A stretch of 49,592 nucleotides of DNA from a virus: positions 1 through 49,592 of the IMG/VR virus record IMGVR_UViG_3300033145_000244; one strand, written 5' to 3'. The notes under the pieces were generated by a model, which saw nothing but the letters and a program-made list of their open reading frames with translations, was not told where the DNA came from and did no database searches. Within the stretch, counting starts at the first letter, position 1; each line of letters begins with the position of its first letter. Shown piece after piece: positions 40,170 to 47,789 of this stretch. Position numbers and translations under genes: made by a program.

Positions 40170-40469
40170 TTAATGAGGTCTTATTTTAAAAGTACCTAGT
40201 CCTGGTATCCTAGCAAATCTAGGCATACCACATTTAATATGCTTGTATGGATGCTCTTCATCAGTCTTTATCCTATCTGGACTGTCTACTGGCATCGGAG
40301 TTGTAACATACGTCAACTTCTTGCCACAATCCTTACACTGATAAACATCCCTATCTGGTGGATAATGATCAATCTTCTTCAACTTAATAGAATCACACCA
40401 TGCACATTCTAGTGACCCACCAGTTTTAGACGATCTAGTCCTTAATCCACTCGGCAATACCCACATCAT
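40170..40469 (-). CDS. Zinc-ribbon protein (99 aa)
   Basis: A 99-residue basic protein. ATG 40469 is in ATGA overlap with the scaffold-like gene; an in-frame TTG at 40478 is less likely. It has CAWC near residue 20 and CKDCGKK near residue 46, which form a zinc ribbon, and a C-terminal HIKCGMPRFARIPGLGTFKI segment. The role among head genes is unknown. Confidence 0.6.
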   Translation of the reverse strand: MMWVLPSGLRTRSSKTGGSLECAWCDSIKLKKIDHYPPDRDVYQCKDCGKKLTYVTTPMPVDSPDRIKTDEEHPYKHIKCGMPRFARIPGLGTFKIRPH

Positions 40470-41209
40470 GCGCCCCAATTTTTTTGTACTATCTTATTGG
40501 ACCCCTTATGCTTTAGATATTCTGCCTCACTTATACCCTGTTTATGAGCAATACGTTTTTCTACATCTACAAGCGTACCGCGGTTTACGGGTAATGTATT
40601 TGGGGAAGCTGTTGTTGATGATGCTGGCGTACCATCTACCGTAGACTGTACCTGATTCGCCTCATCAACCCTTCCCTTTTTATAGCTAATCCCTAGACGT
40701 TTTTCAACAATAGCCTCTGCAACTGCTGGGCCATCTGGCTGGTCTAGGAGATATGGTTTTTCTCTGCCAACTTTTATATACTCTACTAAAAATGGATCAC
40801 TCATATTAAATGAACCATCAGTGTTTAATGCTGTTGGGTGCTTTGTAAATACCTGCCTCTCAGCCACCTTAAATGTTACATCCGCATCGCGGACATCGAG
40901 CATCTTCTTAATCTCTTCTTTTGTTACCGCCACTGGCTCATCATCTGACGGCACAGCAGGTGTACTCACAGACGCTGGCCTTGCATCCTCTAACTTAGAA
41001 TACATTAAATCAATACGACGTTGAATCTCCTCGCCAGACAATTGCTCAGGTACTACTACTGCTTCCTGTTCAGGTACTACAGGAGTAACTGGTACTGCAG
41101 GTACTGCAGGTACTACTGGTGTAACGGGTACTGCAGGTACTGCAGGTACTACTGGTGTAACGGCTGCCGCATCAGGGGTCTGAGTTTGGCCATTGGTTAC
41201 ATTATCCAT
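40466..41209 (-). CDS. Scaffolding-like protein
   Basis: A 247-residue hydrophilic protein upstream of the capsid gene. The N-terminal 50 residues are a low-complexity Pro/Val/Ala region (PVVPAVPAVPVTP repeats), then helical charged segments (EEIQRRIDLMYSKLEDARP and KEEIKKMLDVRDADVTFKVA), and a basic C-terminus. Phage scaffolds typically have such an organisation. The position between portal and capsid agrees. The repeat is coded by an exact 36-base tandem duplication. Confidence 0.65.
   Translation of the reverse strand: MDNVTNGQTQTPDAAAVTPVVPAVPAVPVTPVVPAVPAVPVTPVVPEQEAVVVPEQLSGEEIQRRIDLMYSKLEDARPASVSTPAVPSDDEPVAVTKEEIKKMLDVRDADVTFKVAERQVFTKHPTALNTDGSFNMSDPFLVEYIKVGREKPYLLDQPDGPAVAEAIVEKRLGISYKKGRVDEANQVQSTVDGTPASSTTASPNTLPVNRGTLVDVEKRIAHKQGISEAEYLKHKGSNKIVQKNWGA
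41091..41162. repeat. 36-bp exact tandem duplication
   Basis: A 36-base unit beginning GGTACTGCAGGTACTGCAGG occurs twice without mismatch, with a degenerate partial copy at about 41071-41090. It encodes the PVVPAVPAVPVT repeat at the N-terminus of the scaffold-like protein and keeps the frame. Confidence 0.9.
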
Positions 41210-41447
41210 GATCTAATCTCCCTTCATTCGCATCTTTTGGTAGCTTCTCAACTACTATTATTATTTCATTAATTCCCTCAGCTTTTGCTGACATTCTTGT
41301 TGCTTTATTGTGATCACCATCCCTAAGTGCAGCATTTGTTCCAGTATAAAATGTACTCTGTTGTTGTAGTAACCTATTCTTAATAATGGCCCATACATTT
41401 CCACCAACAAACTCAACAAGGATATCTACTAATTGACTATTATGCAC
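41202..41447 (-). CDS. Small late protein (81 aa), unknown
   Basis: An 81-residue helical protein (MHNSQLVDILVEFVGGNVWA...) with a central segment FYTGTNAALRDGDHNKATRMSA. It overlaps the portal stop and the scaffold-like start by 8 bases each, so it is clearly part of the head operon. Its position resembles small portal-associated or scaffold-helper genes. No family name recognised. Confidence 0.65.
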   Translation of the reverse strand: MHNSQLVDILVEFVGGNVWAIIKNRLLQQQSTFYTGTNAALRDGDHNKATRMSAKAEGINEIIIVVEKLPKDANEGRLDHG

Positions 41448-43302
41448 CTGGTGCTCCTCCTGGGTTTAATACATTTGAAATATTTGGAGACAACATACCA
41501 CCCTGACCACCAGCCTGTGCCTGTGGCTCTGGACCAAGATACCTCTCAATATCTATCTTCCCAACACTGATTAGTAGATCTTTAGCTATCCTATATCCAC
41601 GAGGATCCTGCGCAAGGGCTATTAATCTCTCAGCACTATCAAAAAGCAATTTATTGACTTGCTGTTCCATTCCTTTATTGCCAGCTACGGCATCAAGTGT
41701 CATATAGGCATCATACCCGCCATCAATTTCCTCTGGTGTTAATCCCTCTGGAAATAATAATTCACCAGCATCATCAACTATTCTTTCAGCAAATCCAGCG
41801 GGCATAAAGCACTGGTACAATTGCAATATCTTCGTAAGGACTTTAGATATTACCCTTTGGCATCTCGTGCCCAAAAGCGTGTATGCTTGTTCTCCTTGAG
41901 ATATTAATGCAAGAGTACCAGTGGCAGTTGCCCTACTCTTCACCACATCACTTTCTCTCCCCATCTGATATGATGACGTTGTAGTTAATTTTTCAATATA
42001 TCCGATAATAATATTCTCTTCCTGATAGGAAGCAACTAAATTACTAGGAAATTGTGCCAATTTTACATCGGCAATATCATCAACTGGGATCATAACCCCA
42101 GGACCGATTTGTATCTTTTCTGGATCATATGAAGATGCTGCCCTATACCAACCAAAGGGTGCAATACTAACAGTACCAGCATCAATACGCTGATTATGTA
42201 TAGCGTCAAGTTCCTTCGCCAAGCCACGCATAAGCTCAGGTAAACCAATACCATATGGTCTATGTGGGTGTCTAATAAATGGCTCAATTACCCATGGTCT
42301 ACGACCAGTCGGTGCGACTGCCGTAAGCGGTTTACCACTAATATATACACCAGATTTGTGATCAATAACAAAAACAGACTCAAGCATCTCATCATCAATC
42401 ATCCATGGCATATATATTTCTATCAACCTACAAGGAGCGTCACCATGTTCTTCTATACCCTCATCCTCTGCCTTCTGCTTAACAGTGCCTTCCTCTTCCC
42501 ATAACCTCTCACCCTTTTCAATATTGGTAATATCTTCATCTGATAGTGTACCATATATTCCACGATTAGAAAAATCCTGTATATGGTCAACATATTGCCA
42601 TACATTCTGCCCTATATACTCACTATCATCTACCCCACGCCACAAATACGGCAAGAAGACATCATCAATTGGTATCTTCTCTGGAATACCACGTTGTGTC
42701 ACAACTCTCTTATACTTGCCATATCCAGCATCCTTATCCCTAACATGCCTATACTTAACTTCCCATCTAGTCTTAATAGCGATAGTACCATCATTAATGT
42801 AATCATTAACTATATCATCAACCACCTCATCCATTTTAAGTTCATTAAAGATCAACCAACCAGCAAATTTACGTACTGCATCAATCTTATCGATATCATC
42901 CTTACTTACTGCCTTCCAATGAACAAGATTCTGATTCCATACTGCTGGCATTAACTTCGCATGCATCAATCTTGAATGTGTGGCAATGGCCATAACAGAA
43001 ATATTAGAACAACCAACCCATGGAACACTTTTTGGTTCACGTATGCCATCTAATAATCTTAAACACTCAAGTCTAGTATCAAACCAATCTGACCTAGCAG
43101 CCTCGCAATCATCAATATACTTTATAATACGCTTAGATATTTCAGTCTTTTCTTCGGCTGGTAAATCATACTGCATACTACGGCCCTTTTCTTCTTCCTT
43201 CTCGACCTCAGTTGCAGTGGGTGCAACATATTCCTCTGATGGTCCCTCTATCCCAAGCGCATCAGTAACCTCACTAATTAATTCTTTAATCTCATCAGCC
43301 AT
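41440..43302 (-). CDS. Portal protein
   Basis: A 620-residue protein. The pattern is that of podovirus portals: an N-terminal acidic helical region, WVGCSNISVMAIATHSRLMHAKLMP, a mid-section with FIRHPHRPYGIGLPELMRGLAKELDAIHNQRID (the conserved portal clip/stem helix region), and C-terminal helices (EQAYTLLGTRCQRVISKVLTKILQL) with a Gly/Gln-rich tail. It would form the dodecameric ring that takes DNA from the terminase into the head. It overlaps the upstream transglycosylase-like gene by 8 bases. Confidence 0.8.
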   Translation of the reverse strand: MADEIKELISEVTDALGIEGPSEEYVAPTATEVEKEEEKGRSMQYDLPAEEKTEISKRIIKYIDDCEAARSDWFDTRLECLRLLDGIREPKSVPWVGCSNISVMAIATHSRLMHAKLMPAVWNQNLVHWKAVSKDDIDKIDAVRKFAGWLIFNELKMDEVVDDIVNDYINDGTIAIKTRWEVKYRHVRDKDAGYGKYKRVVTQRGIPEKIPIDDVFLPYLWRGVDDSEYIGQNVWQYVDHIQDFSNRGIYGTLSDEDITNIEKGERLWEEEGTVKQKAEDEGIEEHGDAPCRLIEIYMPWMIDDEMLESVFVIDHKSGVYISGKPLTAVAPTGRRPWVIEPFIRHPHRPYGIGLPELMRGLAKELDAIHNQRIDAGTVSIAPFGWYRAASSYDPEKIQIGPGVMIPVDDIADVKLAQFPSNLVASYQEENIIIGYIEKLTTTSSYQMGRESDVVKSRATATGTLALISQGEQAYTLLGTRCQRVISKVLTKILQLYQCFMPAGFAERIVDDAGELLFPEGLTPEEIDGGYDAYMTLDAVAGNKGMEQQVNKLLFDSAERLIALAQDPRGYRIAKDLLISVGKIDIERYLGPEPQAQAGGQGGMLSPNISNVLNPGGAPGA

Positions 43303-43738
43303 TGTCAGCTCCCTGCGTTGTCGCCAAATAAGACGTTAAATTTTTAAATCTATCCTGCATATTTACCTTGCCAGCCTTACCTGCAACACCTTTATATGTA
43401 TCTGGTATACTCTCCACATTACCCTTAATCCCTTTTCTATTATACCACCCTGGCCGCCAACTCCACAGAGCCGCTTCCTCCACAGTTGGTATTTTATGTG
43501 TCTGCATTAAATCTGATATATAGCCAAGTGCAACCTCGTCATATAGGCTACCATTACCGATCAGGTCCTTAAATTTAACATCAGCACGTATCTTCTTCCG
43601 TTTTTGAAGATCCTTAAATGTACTTTCCTCTAGCTGTAGCCAGTCACCACTGATATCGCCAGATGTTTCCATGCTGGCAAATAATCCCTTAACATAATCA
43701 TTCAGGCCAAGCGCACTACCTCTTCTTTCGTCTGCCAC
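43295..43738 (-). CDS. Lytic transglycosylase-like protein (147 aa)
   Basis: A 147-residue protein. METSGDISGDWLQLEESTFKDL resembles the catalytic block of SLT lytic transglycosylases (ES-G...G...Q-x4-T...L), with E28 or thereabouts in the catalytic position. SLYDEVALGYISDLM resembles the following 'p..Ai..ga.yL..l' helix, and EEAALWSWRPGWYNRKG the 'alaaYNaGpg' block. The domain is shorter than usual. If real, it would cut peptidoglycan during entry or lysis. It lies just upstream of the portal. This is an alignment by eye only. Confidence 0.45.
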   Translation of the reverse strand: MADERRGSALGLNDYVKGLFASMETSGDISGDWLQLEESTFKDLQKRKKIRADVKFKDLIGNGSLYDEVALGYISDLMQTHKIPTVEEAALWSWRPGWYNRKGIKGNVESIPDTYKGVAGKAGKVNMQDRFKNLTSYLATTQGADNG

Positions 43739-43746
43739 ATATCCCC

Positions 43747-43935
43747 CTATAGTAGATCAGTTGCCATCTGCTTGGCTACCTTCTTATCCTTAGCAATAAA
43801 TCTCTTATGTTTATCATTGGCCCATAGTGACACTACGAATCCATTATTAACACGCTCGATGGATACTTCTTTACGCATACTACGCATTGGTGCCTCAATT
43901 GGTGTGACACTATTCTTCTTCCTCTTCTTGGCCAT
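43747..43935 (-). CDS. Small basic protein (62 aa)
   Basis: A 62-residue protein (MAKKRKKNSVTPIEAPMRSM...) with a Lys/Arg-rich start and a small beta-then-helix unit (NGFVVSLWANDKHKRFIAKD, then KKVAKQMATDL). GGAGTAATT precedes the ATG. It may be a head or DNA-binding accessory protein; no family recognised. Confidence 0.6.
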   Translation of the reverse strand: MAKKRKKNSVTPIEAPMRSMRKEVSIERVNNGFVVSLWANDKHKRFIAKDKKVAKQMATDLL

Positions 43936-43937
43936 AA

Positions 43938-44480
43938 TTACTCCTTCAATGTTATATTTAACTGAGCAAGGGCAGCATTACCTGACTCATTTTCAAGGTA
44001 TATGGCATATCTTGTATCCCTAGCCAGTCTGTGTTTAATGGGCTGTGCACGATCTGTAACCGCAGATTCAAAGATTGTGGTACCATTATTGGCTAATGTG
44101 CCGCCAGTAGCTGCAACAGCGTCAGCAGTATTACTAGAGTCTCTATTGTAGTTTAATGGCGTATAATAAGTACCACCAGCACCAGTAACATCCTCTGATA
44201 TCTTTAATATGCCACAAGCTGTGGTGTCACCAGTAATTACCGCATCAATCTCAACATATGTACTATTAGATGTTGTTAATATTGTAACAATGGTTGCGTC
44301 ATCAGCCAGGGCAAGATCAGTCTGATCTATATGATATAAATCACCACTCTTCAATGCCTTTTCAAACATACTACCAGTTGTGAAGTGCTGTGCCTCCGCA
44401 GTTATTGCGATCAAGAGAGCTAATAAAAGGAACCCGTACGTACGCGTGCGTTTTTTTTGTTTTTTCTTTACTGTCGGCAT
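43938..44480 (-). CDS. Membrane-anchored or secreted beta-rich protein (180 aa)
   Basis: A 180-residue protein with a basic N-terminus (MPTVKKKQKKRTRT), a hydrophobic helix (YGFLLLALLIAITAEA) and a cleavage-like site before QHFTT. The rest is a Thr/Ala-rich beta protein (ATIVTILTTSNSTYVEIDAV...YAIYLENESGNAALAQL). It resembles the other signal-peptide-bearing late proteins of this phage. GGAGGGTTAC precedes the ATG. It lies between the HNH gene and small head genes. Possibly a decoration protein with a signal sequence. Confidence 0.65.
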   Translation of the reverse strand: MPTVKKKQKKRTRTYGFLLLALLIAITAEAQHFTTGSMFEKALKSGDLYHIDQTDLALADDATIVTILTTSNSTYVEIDAVITGDTTACGILKISEDVTGAGGTYYTPLNYNRDSSNTADAVAATGGTLANNGTTIFESAVTDRAQPIKHRLARDTRYAIYLENESGNAALAQLNITLKE

Positions 44481-44513
44481 GTAACCCTCCTGTGTAATTA
44501 TTAGTAACCTGTA

Positions 44514-44897
44514 CTACTTATCCTTACAAATTACCTTTCTGTGAACCTCAATCCCATCTTTGGCATTACATTCTGGATGCGCCAAACAATAATTATCAAG
44601 TCTACATTTTCCACCAAATGCCATTGCCAGTTTGTGTGCCAAATGTAAATTATCAATATCAACTGGCTTACCACAATACAAACAGTCTATCCCATCACGA
44701 TCAATAAGATAATATATAACTGCTTCACGTAATTCAACATGTCTATTCTTACCCCTATATCTACCACGTGATAATTGCCTTTTTTCTGGTGATTGTTTCG
44801 CACGCCATGCTTTTACTTTTGTGCGATTATATTCTGCACCTTCTTTAGTCGCATTTTTCTTTTTCATATAATTACGTTTATATTCAAGATTGTCCAT
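44514..44897 (-). CDS. HNH endonuclease
   Basis: A 127-residue protein from ATG 44897 (MDNLEYKRNYMKKKNATKEG...; GGCGGGG upstream; a GTG at 44927 is an alternative). The N-terminus is basic and helical. The C-terminus is an HNH unit: CLYCGKPVDIDNLHLAHKLA, then GGKCRLDNYCLAHPECNAKDG, with two zinc knuckles and catalytic His/Asn. It may be a free-standing homing enzyme or, since it is next to the terminase, a packaging-assisting HNH as known in cos phages. It overlaps the 3' end of the TerL gene by 34 bases. Confidence 0.85.
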   Translation of the reverse strand: MDNLEYKRNYMKKKNATKEGAEYNRTKVKAWRAKQSPEKRQLSRGRYRGKNRHVELREAVIYYLIDRDGIDCLYCGKPVDIDNLHLAHKLAMAFGGKCRLDNYCLAHPECNAKDGIEVHRKVICKDK

Positions 44898-46378
44898 ATT
44901 ATCCCCGCCATTGGTATTAATAGCCACATATATCCTGTATCGTTATCAGCACTACCACGATCTGGCCTGTAAACTTTAGGCAGATCATATTTAGGTTTAC
45001 TCATACATATATAGCCAAGATTGTCCATGGCATGATCCCTCTTCTTCTTTGGCTTCTCTTTGGGATCCTTGTAATCCTTACCAATCTTGTAATCATCCCA
45101 TGCATAATGTCGTAATTCCCACATTGTCTTAGGTACTAACTCACTCATAAAGAAGAGGGATGGACCCTTCAACTTAGCACGTACAGCAAAGATTCTATTT
45201 GGTATGTCCTTCTGTGCTAGTATTGTACGTATCCCATACTTCTCAAATTCACGCTTAATTGTAGTACCAAGTATGGGATCTGGTGTATTTGCACTATTAT
45301 CAATGAGCCTATAAACTATCCTAGCATCCTTGCCCTCTTTAGCATGCATTAATTCAGCAGTCTCACTTATAAGGAGGGACTCATCAGGATATACTTCATC
45401 ATATACTATGTAAACATCACCTTCTGGTAGGTTCTCAGGTATCTTAATATTATTCTTATAGCACTCAGCAATAAAATAACTAACAGGAGCAACAGCAACG
45501 TATACGGCAACAGTCGGTATTCTAGGATGCGGATCAATTGACTGTACACGTGGCCAGTGTTTTGGTATCGGGAAGGCACCAATGTTGTGTATCTCTGGAT
45601 TATACTCCTTATAGATAAGACCACTCATCTGAACAAACTTACCACCAATGCGGGCTTCCTTCTCCTGCGAGTCTAGGCCATCAACTAGGTCATCAAGTGC
45701 TTCATTGTCAACGTATGGATTATCATATGTATCTAATACAAAGATCTCAATATTCTTCTTTATACCAGCCTGCTCATATATCTCATCATATACCCATGTC
45801 ATACCCTTAATAGGTGTCATGGTAAGCCAGGCATCACCTCTAGTATCTAGGAGCCGTACTTGATTAGCCTTCCATATACCATGTGGTGGTTCCTCATCAT
45901 GCCATATCCAGTGCCTACTAGCTGACTCAAATTTATCAATATCCTGATCATATGACATAAACTCAATAGTAGAGCCATTAATTAATGTCAGTGTCTTATT
46001 CTCTTTACTAAAGGCCTTATCCCAAGAGCCACCCACTAGCATACTCTTAGGCATAAACTTCTTTATCTCTGGGAGGATAACACGTTCTATGCCATTAACA
46101 AAGTCAGTACCAACTATACGGCCAAAATTTGGTACTGGCATGTCCTTATAGGGATGGGTACCAGTACTATACCATACGGCCTCGGTAGCACCAGCTACAG
46201 TCTTACCCGACCTATTACCACCAAAGATAGCACGTATCCTCTTAGTGCTAAGATGGAAGGGCATCTGCTGCACTTGTGGTATATAATACCTGATGCCGTT
46301 GTCTCGCATACGTCGCTTCTTCTCCTCTAATAATCGAAGAGTAGCTATACGTATGTCTCTATCAGTCGCTACTAGCAC
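44864..46378 (-). CDS. terL: Terminase large subunit
   Basis: A 504-residue packaging motor. Walker A is GGNRSGKT (53-60), Walker B IWHDEE (D161, catalytic E162), and the coupling motif is LTMTP (about 185-189). Nuclease-domain acidic residues are D282 (SIDPHP), D360 (RLIDNSA) and D448/D452 (RDHAMDNL). The last about 22 residues (GYMWLLIPMAGIIWTILNINVII) form an unexpected hydrophobic helix. It overlaps TerS by 17 bases. Packaging strategy (headful or cos) cannot be decided from sequence alone. Confidence 0.93.
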   Translation of the reverse strand: MLVATDRDIRIATLRLLEEKKRRMRDNGIRYYIPQVQQMPFHLSTKRIRAIFGGNRSGKTVAGATEAVWYSTGTHPYKDMPVPNFGRIVGTDFVNGIERVILPEIKKFMPKSMLVGGSWDKAFSKENKTLTLINGSTIEFMSYDQDIDKFESASRHWIWHDEEPPHGIWKANQVRLLDTRGDAWLTMTPIKGMTWVYDEIYEQAGIKKNIEIFVLDTYDNPYVDNEALDDLVDGLDSQEKEARIGGKFVQMSGLIYKEYNPEIHNIGAFPIPKHWPRVQSIDPHPRIPTVAVYVAVAPVSYFIAECYKNNIKIPENLPEGDVYIVYDEVYPDESLLISETAELMHAKEGKDARIVYRLIDNSANTPDPILGTTIKREFEKYGIRTILAQKDIPNRIFAVRAKLKGPSLFFMSELVPKTMWELRHYAWDDYKIGKDYKDPKEKPKKKRDHAMDNLGYICMSKPKYDLPKVYRPDRGSADNDTGYMWLLIPMAGIIWTILNINVII

Positions 46379-46835
46379 CCTGTATCCTATCTTTTATCAT
46401 ATTCTGACCCTGTTCAATCATATTATCAATCTGCTCATCGGGTAGATCAGCAAAGTCACCCTTCTTACCTACCTCATGTCTCTCGACGAACTTACCCTTA
46501 GCCTGCCATAACATGCGAGCAGCCTGTAGGGCATTATTATCTACAGTAGTCTGATTACTCGTCTCGTTGCCACTCTTATCAAACTTAGATTCCTTCCTAC
46601 GGGTAAGTACATCTTTTACACGCTCAGCAATCTTCTCATCAGTAAGATCAGCATTATCAAGGATTGTCTCAAGTGCTATAGCTACATGAGGCCGCGTCAG
46701 TATATTCTGACTTACCTTACTATTAGGGTCATACTTACCATCCATAACACCACGAACCCTTTCTCTTTCATGTATATTCAGTGTTTTTACTATCATATTT
46801 TCAAGACCATGTATAATTTTTGGTGTATACACCAT
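46362..46835 (-). CDS. terS: Terminase small subunit
   Basis: A 157-residue protein directly upstream of TerL and overlapping it. RERVRGVMDGKYDPNSKVSQ and the following helices form a DNA-binding-like N-terminus; KIAERVKDVLTRRKESKFDK and ALQAARMLWQAKGKF continue as an oligomerisation region. The 'KIAERVKDVL...NALQAARML...G' order fits terminase small subunits. No good Shine-Dalgarno precedes ATG 46835 or the alternative ATG 46796. The first bases overlap a 14-base palindrome, suggesting control at this start. Confidence 0.75.
   Translation of the reverse strand: MVYTPKIIHGLENMIVKTLNIHERERVRGVMDGKYDPNSKVSQNILTRPHVAIALETILDNADLTDEKIAERVKDVLTRRKESKFDKSGNETSNQTTVDNNALQAARMLWQAKGKFVERHEVGKKGDFADLPDEQIDNMIEQGQNMIKDRIQGASSD
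46821..46834. promoter_or_regulatory. Palindrome at the terS start
   Basis: TGGTGTATACACCA is a perfect 14-base palindrome overlapping the first codons of terS. Its core GTGTATACAC recurs at 47128-47137 in the same control region. It may be an operator for autoregulation or a recognition site for packaging. Confidence 0.55.
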
Positions 46836-47040
46836 AAGGTTATTATAATATCACGTTTTCCTTTTCTTTATTACTTGTAATGCTTTTGCATATCGTGATA
46901 CTATGTAGTTTATAGTATTACCAGTAAATAATTTATCTCTATAAATTAGTTGATGTAGCTTTTATCTTTTGTTTTTATTGTTTCTTATGAAAATATTCAT
47001 ATTTTACGATAGAATATGTTAATATAAGCTGTTCTGAGTC

Positions 47041-47056
47041 TATCGTTGTTACGATA
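47041..47056. promoter_or_regulatory. Inverted repeat TATCGT-N4-ACGATA
   Basis: TATCGT and ACGATA form a 6-bp perfect inverted repeat with a TGTT spacer. TTACGATA also occurs 45 bases to the left (47004-47011), and TATCGTGATA at 46891. The recurrence suggests a protein-binding operator. Confidence 0.5.
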
Positions 47057-47126
47057 AGTTCAAAAAAGGGAGCGGAGAGAATTTTTCTAAAGGTGAGAGT
47101 TAAAAAATGGGTCCCCATTTGCTTTA

Positions 47127-47148
47127 TGTGTATACACACCATTGGTGT
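47127..47148. promoter_or_regulatory. Two overlapping palindromes
   Basis: TGTGTATACACA (47127-47138) overlaps ACACCA-T-TGGTGT (47136-47148). The first shares the GTGTATACAC core with the palindrome at the start of terS. The overlapping design could allow alternative binding or hairpin forms. Confidence 0.55.
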
Positions 47149-47202
47149 CATTAAGATACTATGTATAATTCACTTAAATACCGTATATAATATATTATAG
47201 AG

Positions 47203-47248
47203 CTAGAGAAGTAATATGTATAGTATATTCTCTTTCTAGAGAAGTAAT
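47203..47248. repeat. 13-bp direct repeat pair
   Basis: CTAGAGAAGTAAT occurs at 47203-47215 and 47236-47248, with starts 33 bases apart, i.e. about three helical turns, placing the copies on one DNA face. TCTCT/AGAGA (about 47230-47243) forms a local inverted repeat with the second copy. Confidence 0.7.
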
Positions 47249-47299
47249 TTTTTACAATACTCGCACCCAGTATGCCCCTTCTGGGGGGGGGGTGCCATA

Positions 47300-47329
47300 T
47301 TGACACGAAATGCCTCTCTGTGATACAAT
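47300..47329 (+). promoter_or_regulatory. Strong sigma70-type promoter
   Basis: TTGACA (47300-47305), an 18-base spacer and TACAAT (47324-47329), with an extended -10 TGn at 47321-47323. Transcription would start near 47336 and read rightward through the small early genes, leaving a 180-base leader. Confidence 0.8.
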
Positions 47330-47514
47330 GGTGCAAGTCGAAAAAGCACGCAACGGCGTGCAGGGCAGGTCGACCTTGACAACCGCAACACGCAACCAAG
47401 CGCATCACAAGCGCAAGTTGCACATATGCGCACTTGTGGGCCCCATCGCCCCGCTCCGCACATCGGGCAGTGTGGGCAGGGGGGCAAGCAGGTCGCACAG
47501 AGAAGGAGCGAGAC
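47330..47514 (+). other. GC-rich untranslated leader
   Basis: About 180 bases between promoter and first gene, clearly more GC-rich than the rest of the window. It contains a perfect hairpin GCACGC-AACG-GCGTGC (47346-47361), the palindrome GGTCGACC and a longer imperfect inverted repeat CACAAG...CTTGTG around 47405-47438. Open frames here look like composition artefacts. Confidence 0.5.
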
Positions 47515-47739
47515 ATGGGACAGGCACACAAGCACGTGTACGAGGTCGTAGCCGTCGGGCTGGTCTGCGACGGCATCGAGGACGAGAGCCACGGCTACTG
47601 GAGCACAAGAGGCAAGGCAGAGCTGGATATGCGGACACGCGCAAAGATGGACGCAAAAACAGGCATCGAGGACGGGTATGAAGCGACATGGCAGGAGTAC
47701 GCAGAGGACTACGCAATCCGCAGGCACGAGGTTCGGTAG
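47515..47739 (+). CDS. Small early protein (74 aa)
   Basis: ATG 47515 follows AAGGAG at good spacing; longer in-frame starts are rejected. The 74 residues (MGQAHKHVYEVVAVGLVCDG...) look like a small alpha/beta protein with GYWSTRGKAEL and ATWQEYAEDYAIRRH segments. It is the first gene after the strong promoter and more GC-rich than the main block, which may mean separate origin. Function unknown. Confidence 0.65.
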   Translation: MGQAHKHVYEVVAVGLVCDGIEDESHGYWSTRGKAELDMRTRAKMDAKTGIEDGYEATWQEYAEDYAIRRHEVR

Positions 47740-47758
47740 GAGCACGCAAGTTAACAAG

Positions 47759-47785
47759 GGCAGAAGACTGCCACAACAAAGGAGG
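47759..47785 (+). promoter_or_regulatory. Hairpin plus ACAAC-AAAGGAGG leader
   Basis: GGCAG-AAGA-CTGCC forms a 5-bp stem directly followed by ACAACAAAGGAGG, the ribosome binding site of the next gene. It corresponds to the second half of the two larger leaders at 48032 and 48335 and seems a reduced copy. Confidence 0.6.
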
Positions 47786-47789
47786 ACGC

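Larger units (their letters stand above)
46836..47299. other. Divergent intergenic control region, left part
   Basis: AT-rich DNA without a convincing gene, separating the leftward late block from the rightward small early genes. It contains TATCGT/ACGATA elements (46891, 47004, 47041-47056), nested palindromes (47127-47148), a 13-base direct repeat (47203 and 47236) and a run of ten G (47283-47292). A leftward late promoter must lie here, but I see no sigma70 consensus. It may instead depend on the phage sigma-like factor. Confidence 0.6.

Noticed and set aside
47159-47300. Leftward sigma70 promoter for the late genes
   Set aside because: TATAAT-like sequences exist on the minus strand, but none has a -35 box at 16-18 bases.
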